A DNA stretch of 64,000 nucleotides, from contig NC_012878.2 in NCBI RefSeq assembly GCF_000003195.3, forward strand, positions 39,122,751 through 39,186,750. Reading direction: 5' to 3'. Origin of the DNA: Sorghum bicolor. Lineage: Eukaryota; Streptophyta; Magnoliopsida; Poales; Poaceae. Made by a program: the position numbers and the translations under genes. The notes beneath the pieces are model-generated. The model did no database searches and was not told the origin of the DNA. It saw only the letters and a list, made by a program, of their open reading frames with translations. Of the stretch, positions 43,121 through 53,029 are shown piece after piece; positions within the stretch are counted from its first letter, which is position 1, and the number at the start of each line of letters is the position of its first letter.

Positions 43121-45685
43121 ATGGTCACGATCCCAGCTTCCGCGACCGTGCACGAAGGCCTCACGTTCACCGTCGGCCAGATCACGTGGACGACGTGCAG
43201 CGGCGGCTTCGCGACCACGGTTCCGAAAGAGATCCAGGTCCAATCTGAGATCACGCCGTCTCCGACCACACGCATGACGGCACCAAGCTCCCGACCACCG
43301 TTCCCACTCTACAAGAGAAAGGAGATCGACTGCTCGGACCTCCTCCAAGCGCTCGATCGCGCTGACTCCAAGCTACTCGAAGTCTCCCAACTAATAGATG
43401 GAGTTCTGCGCCGGCCCGACCAAGCTGCTCGAGCGGATTTTTCGAAATCCCGCCGGCCAACTCGTGTCGCCACACACGAACGGCTGGGAACGTCCCTGAC
43501 GATAACCTCAACCCCCTCAGGACGATCCGTCGAGCTCAAAAAGGAAGACTATCCTTGCGGCCTGAACAACTCGGCCTCTGTTTACTCACAGCATGTCCAA
43601 TCCATTTTCAGCAAGGCGGGTTGGTCGCCGACAAGGAACAATCGTCACCATGTCAACATGGTGACAATCCGAGAGCTACGGGACGACCAGGTTTCCAGCA
43701 CCAACTCAAGCACCGGCTCCGTCCCCACCGAGGTTATAAACACCGAAGACGAGGGCTACGACCTGGATTTTCCTTCACACCCTCCGGGTTTCGACCGATT
43801 CCCGATATTCCCCCCCCGGCGAGGGGATATTGTGTTCAATGTCAGCGCCGACGAACCGGCCGTTGACGGAGAAACAGATGACCAGAGGCAACTCCGCGAA
43901 CAGCGTAACGCCGACCGCGCCCGACGGCGTGCGGACGAGCAACAACAGATGCCACCAAGTAACCTCAACGATGCCTTTGACTTGGTCGGGGACCAGCCGG
44001 TCTACAAAACGCCAAGCGCCAACGTGGCTGTCGCCATGGCCAACCTGGATCGGCTTCCTGACACCCCCGAATGCCAGGGAGTCCGGACCAGCATCCGAGC
44101 ACACCTGATCGCCGCAATGGGACAGACAGCCACTCTGCTCAAGAGAGTCCAGGACGTCTCTTATACGGAAGCCGCCTCCGACCAGACTAATCGTAGCCAG
44201 GTCTCACCCAGCAGGCGTCACCGCAGCCGCTCCCCCGACAACCGTCGAGGGGACTCGCGGCGCGACGATGGTGGTCGGGACGCCGATGGCCGCCGCAAGC
44301 AAATTCATGGCGTACGCGGCCAAGAAGAAGATCAACACAGGGATCTCCGCCACAACATCCCTCCCAAAGATGCCCGGGACCGCATCAATAGGCGCGCCGC
44401 AGAGAGAGCAGTCCACGAAAACCTGCGCCGCATCGAGTACGATGCGACCCACGGTCCTCCGGGCCTAAGACAGTTCTCCTCACACCTCCGCCAGGTCGTG
44501 TGGCCCCGCAATTTCAAGCTCGAAAAACTTAAAAAATACGACGGCAAGGAAAATCCAGAGAACTGGATCACTCTCTATGAAATCGCCGTCCGATCAGCGG
44601 CAGGAGATGAGCACGTCATGGCTAACTACTTCCCCGTAGTCCTCGACCAGGCTGGTCATCAGTGGCTTCTCGGCTTGCCCGAGGACTCCTTCGACTCTTG
44701 GGAAGAGCTACGCCAGGCTTTCATCGACAACTTCATCGCCACATGCGAGCAGCCCGGAAACAAGTATGACCTTGAAAGGATAAGAGACAGGAAGAATGAA
44801 CCTCTGCGCGATTACATCCGACGATTCTCGGATATGCGCCTCAAAATCCCGAAGATTTCTCATGACGAGGCCATATCAGCCTTTATCAAGGGCTTGCGTT
44901 TCCATGAAGCGCTGAGGAACAAGCTGTTGCGTAAGCGCCCATCAACGGTAGCAGAGCTCCTCGCCACGGCTAAAAATTACGCCGATGCTGATGACGCAGA
45001 AAAACTAATCCGAGACGATGCGAGAGGCCCCGACCAGCCTTCCCGGCGAGATGACGGTCGTGGTTGCTACGACAACAGAAATCACCGCCGCTCCGACAAC
45101 CGCGATCACCGAGAGGGTTGGGATCGGCGGCGCGACAGCCGCGACGACTTCAGAGGAAAGCGCCCTCGCGAATACGACCACGAAGTAAATACGGTCAAAC
45201 GTCCCAATGGACGATGGGACTACCAAGACGACTACAACAAAACGTTGAAGGGACCGTGCCAGCTACACCCAAAGTCTAACCATACCATGGAAGAGTGCCG
45301 CGTCCTCAAGAGTATCTATACACGGCGGGCCGCCCAAGAGGACTCCGCCAAGAAAAATAACAAGCGCGACGGGCACGACCACGAAGATGAGGATGAGGAC
45401 CAAGACAGGGACCCCCGACACCAATACGTCAGCCCCACCGACGTGGTCCACTCCATTTTCAGGGGCAAGGTCTCCACTGAGTCCAAGCGAGAAAGAAAGC
45501 TGTTAAAGAGAGCCTGCCTCAACATAGACAGCACGGACGGGCTGATCGCAGATCCGAAATTTCCCGCGTGGTCCCACAGGGAGATCTCGTTCAGCAGGAA
45601 GGACCAGTGGGCCGCTATCCCAGAGCCGGATCGGCGACGCAGAAAAACTGGTTCGGCATTGCGAAGGATGTCAGTTTTTCGCTAA
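43121..45685 (+). CDS. Gag of element 3, ending in a truncated protease lead-in
   Basis: An uninterrupted frame of about 854 residues. I chose the ATG at 43121 (MVTIPASATVHEG), 30 bases after the PBS; the frame is open further upstream without an ATG. After a long low-complexity region comes an Arg/Asp-rich stretch (about 43900-44350) and then the capsid-like domain (about 44470-45000, WPRNFKLEKLKKYDGKENPE, WITLYEIAVRSA, LRDYIRRFSDMRLKIPKISH). A CQLHPKSNHTMEECRVL motif sits near 45256. The frame reaches ISFSRKDQWAAIPEP, which normally leads into the protease, then crosses the deletion junction and ends 18 codons later. Intact gag in an element without pol fits particle assembly in trans. Confidence 0.9.
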   Translation: MVTIPASATVHEGLTFTVGQITWTTCSGGFATTVPKEIQVQSEITPSPTTRMTAPSSRPPFPLYKRKEIDCSDLLQALDRADSKLLEVSQLIDGVLRRPDQAARADFSKSRRPTRVATHERLGTSLTITSTPSGRSVELKKEDYPCGLNNSASVYSQHVQSIFSKAGWSPTRNNRHHVNMVTIRELRDDQVSSTNSSTGSVPTEVINTEDEGYDLDFPSHPPGFDRFPIFPPRRGDIVFNVSADEPAVDGETDDQRQLREQRNADRARRRADEQQQMPPSNLNDAFDLVGDQPVYKTPSANVAVAMANLDRLPDTPECQGVRTSIRAHLIAAMGQTATLLKRVQDVSYTEAASDQTNRSQVSPSRRHRSRSPDNRRGDSRRDDGGRDADGRRKQIHGVRGQEEDQHRDLRHNIPPKDARDRINRRAAERAVHENLRRIEYDATHGPPGLRQFSSHLRQVVWPRNFKLEKLKKYDGKENPENWITLYEIAVRSAAGDEHVMANYFPVVLDQAGHQWLLGLPEDSFDSWEELRQAFIDNFIATCEQPGNKYDLERIRDRKNEPLRDYIRRFSDMRLKIPKISHDEAISAFIKGLRFHEALRNKLLRKRPSTVAELLATAKNYADADDAEKLIRDDARGPDQPSRRDDGRGCYDNRNHRRSDNRDHREGWDRRRDSRDDFRGKRPREYDHEVNTVKRPNGRWDYQDDYNKTLKGPCQLHPKSNHTMEECRVLKSIYTRRAAQEDSAKKNNKRDGHDHEDEDEDQDRDPRHQYVSPTDVVHSIFRGKVSTESKRERKLLKRACLNIDSTDGLIADPKFPAWSHREISFSRKDQWAAIPEPDRRRRKTGSALRRMSVFR

Positions 45686-46592
45686 GAGGACCCACGTACC
45701 TGCCCATGAAATTCAAACCATCCCGTCGTCTTGGCCCTTTGCTTGCTGGGGGCTTGACATGATCGGACCATTTAAACCAGCCCCGGGCAATTTCAAGTTT
45801 GTCTTCGTGTTAATCGACAAGTTCTCCAAGTGGATTGAATACATGCCCCTGGTCAAGGCAACCTCCGAGAAGGCTGTGGAGTTCCTCAATCAAATCATAC
45901 ACAGATTCGGCATCCCGAACAGCATAATCACCGACCTGGGCACTCAGTTTACTGGCACCACTTTTTGGGATTTCTGCGATGACAGAGGTATAGTCATAAA
46001 ATATGTGTCAGTGGCACATCCACGTGCCAACGGTCAAGTCGAACGTGCTAACGGAATGATCGTTGACGCCCTAAAGAAAAGGCTGTACACCGAAAACGAC
46101 AGAGCACCCGGTCGATGGATGAAAGAATTGCCGGTAGTGGTCTGGGGCCTCCGAACCCAGACCAGTCGAAACACAGGGGTGTCTCCCTACTTCATGGTGT
46201 ACGGTGCAGAGGCGGTCCTGCCGTCTGACATACACTTCGGATCTCCTAGAATCGAGCACTTCGACCAGGGGACCGCCGACAACGCCAGAGAACTCGAAAT
46301 CAATTGCATGGAGGAAAAGCGTTTAGTTTCATGTCTCCGAACAGCAAAATATCTCGCGGCAGTCAGGCGATACTACAACAGGAACGTCAAGGACCGTTCC
46401 TTCGTGGTCGGTGATCTGGTGCTTCGATGGAAAACAAGCCAAGAGGGAATGCACAAGCTATCCACTCCCTGGGAAGGACCCTTCGTGGTGACCGAGGTCA
46501 CACGACCTACGTCCTACAGATTGGCATACCCAGACGGAACACGAGTGCCTAACTCTTGGCACATCGACAAACTGCGACGTTTCTATCCATAA
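45630..46592 (+). pseudogene. Integrase remnant of element 3 joined to gag by a large deletion
   Basis: In a different frame from gag, the sequence enters integrase at the second half of its zinc finger (LVRHCEGCQFFAKRTHVPAH), then the core: WGLDMIGPF, IITDLGTQFTG and NGQVERANGMI carry the D, D and E residues. A C-terminal domain with WEGPFVVTEV and LRRFYP ends at 46592. Everything from protease to the first half of the finger is missing. The junction lies near 45622-45635. It has no start of its own and is probably not translated, so it is best read as a sequence retained after deletion. Confidence 0.88.
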
Positions 46593-46869
46593 AGTTTTAA
46601 TGACTTTCTTTTGTAAGTATCTTATAATTTTTGATAATGAAATTCTCTATTTTTTGCCTATACCTTGTCACACACAGCACTCGGCAAAACTCCTGCAATG
46701 GATGCTCTTAGCGACAACCAAGACAAATACGGTGACACGTCACTCAGATATTCTTACAGCGCTCAAAACAACAGTCATGACAAAAAGTAAACTTTATTAC
46801 AAACTTTACATACAAAGTTTACAATAAATACCCTGACGGGCAGACACTAGTCTATTCCTACAGACTACT
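46593..46869. other. Spacer between integrase remnant and antisense gene
   Basis: About 280 bp of non-coding sequence where the two opposing genes converge. No hairpin terminator or other site stands out. Confidence 0.4.
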
Positions 46870-49800
46870 TTATTGGCCTAGCTGCTCGGGCTGATCACCC
46901 GCCTGGCCCTGCTGCCCGGACGAAGGGGTCGGGGCCACCGGCGCCTGGCTGGTCGAGACCGCAGGCGTCGACCGCCCATCTCCCGCAACGGACGCGCCCG
47001 ACAACTCCCTGGCCGACCTATCTGCACTCGGCTGGTCTGGAGGAGTGGCCGTTCCGCACAGATTGATGTCGCCGATCACTGTCGACGACAAGTCCAGCAG
47101 ACTACCCCGAAGCTCGTCCGCGTCCTGCGGGCCGACTTCCTTCGGGTACCCCTTCTCCAGCCTGCTCAAGTCGACCAGGGGGTAGTGGGCGCGCACCATG
47201 CTGAGGACGTGCGCGCCGGCAAACTCCCCGGCGTCCTTCACAAACTGCTGGAGCCAGTCCCACGCCCGTTGCGCCTTCTCGACCGGGGTCAACTGCGGCG
47301 CGCGGGGCTGGCTCTCCGGGAGCTCGGGACTGATCAGGTCTAGGACCGGGGACACTCCTTTCCAGATCCTGCAACAGTTGACCTTCCAGGAGTCCCGGTC
47401 CTTGATCAGATCATCCAGGTGCTTTTTGGCGTTCACCTTGAGCGCTGCAAATGAAACGAAGCGTTATTTTCGGCAAAACAAAGGGGCAGGCAGCAACCAA
47501 CAAGGCGGCACCCATTACCAGATAGCTCCCGGTCTTTTCGACCCAATTCCTCTCCTGCTCGCCGCCCGGACTCCAGCGCACCGGCGAGCTGTTGGCTGAG
47601 CTGCTCCTTCTCTTGTCGGAGGCTCGCCACCTCCTCCTCCAAGTCTGTGTGAATCCTAAACTGGTCAGCAAAGCAAACTATACAAGTACGCGAAGCTGCT
47701 TGGAGCGTGTGACTAACCTTCTTGCAGCCGGTACTGGTCGGCCAAACGACGAGCGAGGTCGAGACGACGCTCCTTTTCGGCACTCATCTCGACCACCTTC
47801 TCCCCGACCTCCGCTCGCAACCGGTCTACCTCCGCGGCAAGGGCCTTGTTCTCGGCCATGACGCCTTCTATCTGGTCAAAGCACCGCTTCCGGTACTTCG
47901 CCGTTTTCATTGCGCCCTGCAAAGCAAGCATATAACGACCATGCAAGACAAGGCAAAAGAATGTACAGCAGTACAAAAAGCCGCTTACCTTGACTTCGTC
48001 GACGAGGCGCTTGGCCGCGCGCTCCACCCTGGCGGCCTCTTCGGTCTCGGCGAGCTCCTCATGCCCGATAAAGTGATCCCCGCGTTGGCGCCACACATAC
48101 ACGTGTTGGCGGCCATCACGGGGACGACCCTCAATCTCTTCCACCTCATCATCGGAGGCCGCCCGGGTTTCCTCCTCCTGTGCTGCGTCACCCCCGGTGG
48201 TGGTCCCAGGTATTACTGGCCCTTGGACCAGACCTGGGGAGCCCGCAGCCGAAGAGGCTCCTGCTCGGGGCGGTGTGGGGACTTCACTCCCCCCGGCAGG
48301 AGGAGCGGTCGGAGATCTTCCCTTCTCTGAGGAGTCAGTTGGGGGAGCCTCTCCAGCCCTGGTCGGGCTGCTTGTCGTAGTCGGTGCCGCGCTCGGGAGC
48401 CCCTCGGTGCTCCCAGGCGTGACTGCAGCTGTTGGCTGCTCTGTGGTCTGGGGGGCCGTATCCCCAGAACCGCAGGCAGGCTCGCCCGTTCCCTGGCTGG
48501 CAGTTTGGCCGGGGTCGACATCCGATGCCGCACTACAGGAACAACAGTTAAATTTCAAAAAAAAAAAGTCAAAGAGGAGTCCAAAATACGTAAGTCGAAC
48601 ACTTACAGGTCTGACCGACGGTGGGTCGCGGTGAACCTCCTCCTCGCCCGGCCGGTCGGCACTTGTGCCCCCATCCCGACAGCTTGCGGGGCAGCGGCGC
48701 CGCTGGCCACTTGATCAGTGGCGACCGGTGCATTGTCTGGGCGGCTCCGAGGCCGTCGGACTAACGACGGCGCAGCCTCCTCCTCGTCGTCGTCGTCGAC
48801 GATCCGCACGAGCCGACGACGCTTCGGTGCTTGGCTGCTCTCCGCCGGTAGATCTGCCGGCAGCTCCGGTGTCGGCAAGGGATCTGCCGGCAATGGCCTT
48901 TTCCCCGCTACCCTCTCCTCGGAGGTCGGGACGAGGCGGGCTTGGTCTTCCTCACTACTGGTGTAATGAGTACACCAAGCAGCGTCCTCCTCTGGCGGGA
49001 CCTCTCCCGCAGGATTTTCCATCCCCGGTGCCAGTGATACATACACTGTGCACCGGTCGACATCGCCGATCTGCAAAAGCAACAGAGATGAGTCAACTGC
49101 AGACGATATACGAATGCTAAAACAGAATCTGCTACATACCTTTGGTGCTGGTCGTCCTAACTTGAAGGCTTGCACCCGATCACTGCCACGGATGAAGCCC
49201 CCATCCGCGAAGTTAAACAGCTCGTTCAACAGCTGTTGAACCTCCGCTTTCTCCAAGATCTCCGACCGCATCCTGGTCGGGTCTGCGCTTCCGGCATACT
49301 CGTACGCCGAGTGCACCCTCTTCTGGCAGGGCATCACCCGGCGGCAAATGAAGTTGCCGACCACGCCAAGCCCGTCCAGGCGCGACCAGTCGATCAGCTT
49401 CATGAGATCCGCCACTGGACCGTCGAACTCCGGGCGGTCGGTCCAGCTTGTCCTCTTCTCAGGAATGTATCCCACGTCGCAGAACGTGGAGCTGCCCGGT
49501 TCCTCCCTGATGTAGAACCACTTCCTGTACCATTCGGTCAAGGAAGTGTTCCATGGGCAGTGCAGGGAGCGATTCTTCATTCCATCACGAAGGTTGAGGT
49601 ATACTCCACCTGCAACCTTGGAGCCTCCAACTGCTCCCTTCTTCCTCAAGCAGAAAAGATACCGAAAAAGATCGAAGTGCGGCTCTATGCCAACATAGGC
49701 CTCGCACAGGTGGATAAAGGTGGAAATGAGGAGAATTGAGTTCGGGTGCAGATTGCAAATCCCGATCTCATAATACAAAAGAAGACCTTGAAGAAAAGGA

Positions 49801-50027
49801 TGAACAGGAACACCAAAACCCCTCTTAATGAAATCTTCAAATACGACGATCTCACCGGCGCGAGGGTCGGGGTAGCTCTCCCCCTCCGGTGCCCTCCAGC
49901 CGCCGAGCTCCGGGCCGTGCAGAAGCCCCATATCGACGAGGTCACCAAGAGATTTTGTGGTGCTGCGAGACTTCTTCCACTCCTTGGCCATCAGTTCGGC
50001 CCTCTTCCTGGAGTCGCTCTTTGCCAT
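46870..50027 (-). CDS. Antisense Transposase_28-domain / coiled-coil protein gene of element 3, six exons
   Basis: Proposed exons on the minus strand: 50027-49140, 49070-48607, 48532-47989, 47916-47718, 47644-47519 and 47444-46870. All splice ends are GT...AG and the phases join into one frame of about 931 residues. The first intron is only 69 nt and stop-free, so it can be retained in frame. Exon 1 carries the domain known as 'putative gypsy type transposon' (Pfam Transposase_28): EIVVFEDFIKRGFGVPVHPF, LQGLLLYYEIGICNLHPNSI, HLCEAYVGIEPHFDLFRYLF, then WFYIREEP. A Pro/Ala/Thr-rich acidic middle with a basic KRRRLVRIVDDDD patch follows. Coiled coils come next (IEGVMAENKALAAEVDRLRA, EEEVASLRQEKEQLSQQL), then a Pro/Gln-rich tail ending EQLGQ. 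The function is unknown; despite the Pfam name there is no catalytic signature. Confidence 0.82.
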
Positions 50028-50139
50028 TAGAGGTGCGAATGTGGGCTTGAGTTAGGAAGATGCAGGAGATTGGAGAAGATGAGAGCGGAAGGTTTGAAGG
50101 CAATGGCAGCGAAAGCGGTACAGGCGGACCTATTAGGCT

Positions 50140-50147
50140 CTTATAAG
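50140..50147 (-). promoter_or_regulatory. Candidate TATA box of the antisense gene, element 3
   Basis: CTTATAAG (palindromic) lies about 113-120 bp upstream of the ATG at 50027, in the same relative place as the TATA box of the PMD gene in elements 1 and 2. Confidence 0.5.
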
Positions 50148-50440
50148 CCCGCAACTCCACCTCTCCCACTTCCTGTATTCTCGGGAAGTGGGCAGGCCAT
50201 GCGGCGGACGCGGCGTTTCGGTTTACAATGATTATAGACAATTAATGCGGCGAAGTTTTCGTACCAATTGATGGTTTCCTTTTCTCAAACCATGCAAAGG
50301 GCGGCTGTACAGTTGTCAGGTGCAACTTTTCATGCATCCGTCTGACACCCCGTCAGGAGGCCTCGTCACGTCAACTTTAACTGGAAAGATCTTTTCAAAA
50401 ATAAGAAGACACATACGCCAGTGAGTCAACAATCCGGGGA

Positions 50441-50700
50441 CTGCACCGACCACCGAGCACTCGACGCTCGGGGACTGGTCGCCCAGTCTATCAGCTCGGA
50501 ACTTCAAGGACTGCACCGACCACCGAGCACTCGACGCTCGGGGACTGGTCGCCCAGTCTATCAGCTCGGAACTTCAAGGACTGCACCGACCACCGAGCAC
50601 TCGACGCTTGGGGACTGGTCGCCCAGTCTATCAGCTCAAAGCTTTAAAGCATGCACCGACCACCGAGCACTCGACGCTCGGGGACTGGTCGTACGGTATA
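50441..50700. repeat. 70-bp tandem array in the 3' region of element 3
   Basis: Units start at 50441, 50511, 50581 and 50651. The first two are identical; the last two diverge towards their ends. Each contains GCACCGACCACCGAGCACTC and CTCGGGGACTGGTCG. Looser CTCGGGGACT words continue at about 50780, 50850, 50960 and 51250, right up to the 3' LTR. This is non-coding. Confidence 0.9.
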
Positions 50701-51263
50701 GCAACATATAATTCCAAGGAGCACACTTAGTGCTTGGGGACTGGTCGATTGGTCTTTTCATTTGCAGACGAGCATGACATGCTCGGGGACTGGTAAATTC
50801 ACTTTTGACCTTGCTACAAGGCTCATACTTCGCCTTCCAGCAAGCTCGGGGACTACATCGGTACGATGCATCTAGCGATGCATCTCAGTCTCAAAACTAC
50901 TTTGGGGAATTTTCTTTTGACCCTGGCACCACGTGCCTACGTCACCTACTACCAGGCTCGGGGACTAAGTGGGCACACTTCTCCTAGCGGTGAATTTGCT
51001 TGCTTTTTTTTGATGTTTATACCTTTCAAAAAGGTAAAGTGGGCACACTTCATCAGGAAAGAAATTTTTTTTAAGAGCACCATGCATTCTTCGAACAACC
51101 TGCTTCTTCGATGTCAATGTTGATCAACTGTCTTTTGAGTTGGTCAAAATACCGTTGCAACTGTTCGGACGACTTTCCTGCTTATTGAAGACGTCAAGCC
51201 ACACTGATCGAAGAAGCTCAAGACGGCGTGTTACATCACAATACATGGTGCTCGGGGACTAGC

Positions 51264-51723
51264 TGTGGGGGTATAAACCCCTATACCCTTACGGCTAGAT
51301 TTCGGCCAGGAGGCTTGGTCCATTACGAGACGAGTTCAAGGCTTGATCCGACAACCTGGAGTTTCGCGCAAGGAAACAAGATGTGGAGATCAAGCAGGAT
51401 TCTAGTCGGTTAGAATAGGAATTGACATCGAATTATCCATGGCAATTGTAACCGACTAGGATTAGTTTCCAGATCTGTAACCCCGCCCTCCAGACTATAT
51501 AAGGAGGGGCGAGGGACCCCCCTAACACATCATATCCTCTCAACACAAATCAATACAACCAGACGCAGGACGTAGGTATTACGCCAACTCGGCGGCCGAA
51601 CCTGGATAAAAAGCTTGTCCGTGTCTTGCGTCACCATCGAGTTCGTAGTTTGCGCACCGTCTACCGATAAACTACTACCGAGGGTATACCCCAAGGTAGA
51701 CTGCCGACTAGCTTTCGTCGACA
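51264..51723 (+). repeat. 3' LTR of element 3
   Basis: 460 bp, differing from the 5' LTR at two positions by eye (a G/A near 51349 and a T/C near 51658). It is preceded by CTCGGGGACTAGC, the likely polypurine tract. Confidence 0.95.
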
Positions 51724-52096
51724 CTAGGGTTTATATTTATACCCTGCCCAAAGAGTTACGACCAGACACGATTAGAATTAGAATTCCAAATTACACGGAA
51801 TCCGTATACAAAACGATGCAAATAACTAAGGAAATAATAAAACTATCCTTCGTGTCAAACCGAAACTCCTCCAGATGACAACTGGCAGCTTCCGGACTCC
51901 ACCTTCGCGTCATCGGCAATCCCCCTGCCATAGTCATCGGCAGACCTTTTTACCCAGCCATCGGCACCATATTACTGCCTGTGGACTTAGTCACAGTCAA
52001 CCTCTCCCTCATCGGCAACCATCTTCATCAGCAACCCGCATTGTACTGCCACCCTATCCTGCCATCCTGGACACGTGCCCAAAAACGGTGTCAACA
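51724..52096 (-). repeat. 5' LTR of element 2, second part
   Basis: Continues the LTR interrupted at 42612. Joined and counted without the target duplication, the two parts total 689 bp, exactly the length of the other LTR. It is followed by AGAGC. Confidence 0.95.
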
Positions 52097-52101
52097 AGAG
52101 C

Positions 52102-52328
52102 ATATGTCAAAGCGTTCTTCACGAAGGCATTTGAATTTTAGTTAATCTATTTGGTACTAGTAATTTATAGTAGCTAGTTGCTTCGATTTTTGGGACACTT
52201 GTGCATTTTTATATTTTTTTGCTTCAATGACAACGATAAGAGCTTGGTTCCCGTGAGTTGCTAGAGTATAAGATTTTACAAATACAAGAACAACTAGTTG
52301 AGTTTATCATGGACGAGATGGTCGTGGA
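52102..52328. other. Host spacer between element 2 and the CACTA element
   Basis: The continuation of the host sequence left of 31086. AT-rich, with no feature seen. Confidence 0.45.
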
Positions 52329-52383
52329 CACTACTACAGAAACAGACATTTCGTCACTTGCCTAAAATGAACAATAATCTCAG

Positions 52384-52620
52384 CCTAATCAGCATCCGGG
52401 ACTAAAACATTTTTCGTACCGGGACTAAAAGTCCCCTGCCCAACGGCTATGGTGTCAGAGATCGGCAGAAGGAGCCTTTAGTCCCGATTGAAGCCGAGCC
52501 TTTAGTCCTTATTGGTAACACCAACCGAGATTAAAAGCTATTGTCACGTTCCGTCTCACCTGCCGCCGGGACTAAATGTTGAAGTTTAGTTCCGGTTGGT
52601 AATTGTAACTGGGATTAAAT
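52384..52620. repeat. CACTA subterminal repeats
   Basis: At least six copies of (C)GGGACTAAA or its complement TTTAGTCCC and close variants, in both orientations within 240 bp of the terminus. Such repeats are the transposase-binding sites in En/Spm-type elements. Confidence 0.85.
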
Positions 52621-53029
52621 GTCCTTTCCTATATTTGAACTCTTCTTATTCCCCTGGCCGAGCCCGATCTTCACTCTTTTGTTGTGTTCTTCACATTTGT
52701 TCTTACTTGTTCTTGCTCTCATCTCCGGCTACTGATTCATTTCATCATTTCTACGCCATCATCGACTTGTTAAGAGGTCACTAGCTTCATCTTCTCGACA
52801 TTAGCAGCGACATATGTCATTTCCTAGTGTTTTATATGTTTTTTTTTATTTTATGAATTCTACGCTATTTTAAACTCCAATCACTTGATCGTTTGAATAT
52901 TTGAATGATACCAACTATAATTAGTTCCCTAAAATTTAACTTTTCATTACTATTATGTCTACCACATTTAATGGTTTAGTTAGATAAATAGTGATACTAT
53001 GGTTTTTTTAATTAGTTTAGAAAAAAATT

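Larger units (their letters stand above)
42613..51723 (+). mobile_element. LTR element 3: young non-autonomous Tat-lineage retrotransposon nested in element 2
   Basis: It is 9.1 kb, bounded by 460-bp LTRs (TGTGGGGGTATAAACC...TCGACA) that differ at two positions by eye. It carries an intact gag, a 3' piece of integrase, a six-exon antisense gene and a 70-bp tandem array before the 3' LTR. Protease, RT and both RNases H are missing. LTR start and layout (antisense gene, tandem repeats near the 3' end) recall the maize Grande family with its reverse-strand 'gene 23'; that likeness is from memory and unverified. It must have moved with enzymes supplied by a relative. Confidence 0.92.
31087..52096 (-). 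mobile_element. LTR element 2: same family as element 1, opposite orientation, split by element 3
   Basis: LTRs are at 31087-31775 and 42292-42612 plus 51724-52096. The 5-bp target duplication AGAGC is perfect on both sides (31082-31086, 52097-52101). Without element 3 it is about 11.9 kb. gag-pol runs on the minus strand and the PMD gene on the plus strand. The two LTRs differ at about five positions in 689 bp by eye, so the element is young (about 0.3 million years at 1.3e-8). gag has two amber codons and pol two small deletions, yet the antisense gene is open throughout. Confidence 0.95.

Noticed and set aside
47722..48634. Long plus-strand ORFs opposite the antisense gene of element 3
   Set aside because: They mirror the exons of the minus-strand gene and have Pro/Arg/Ser-rich compositional content; the minus-strand splice structure explains the region better.
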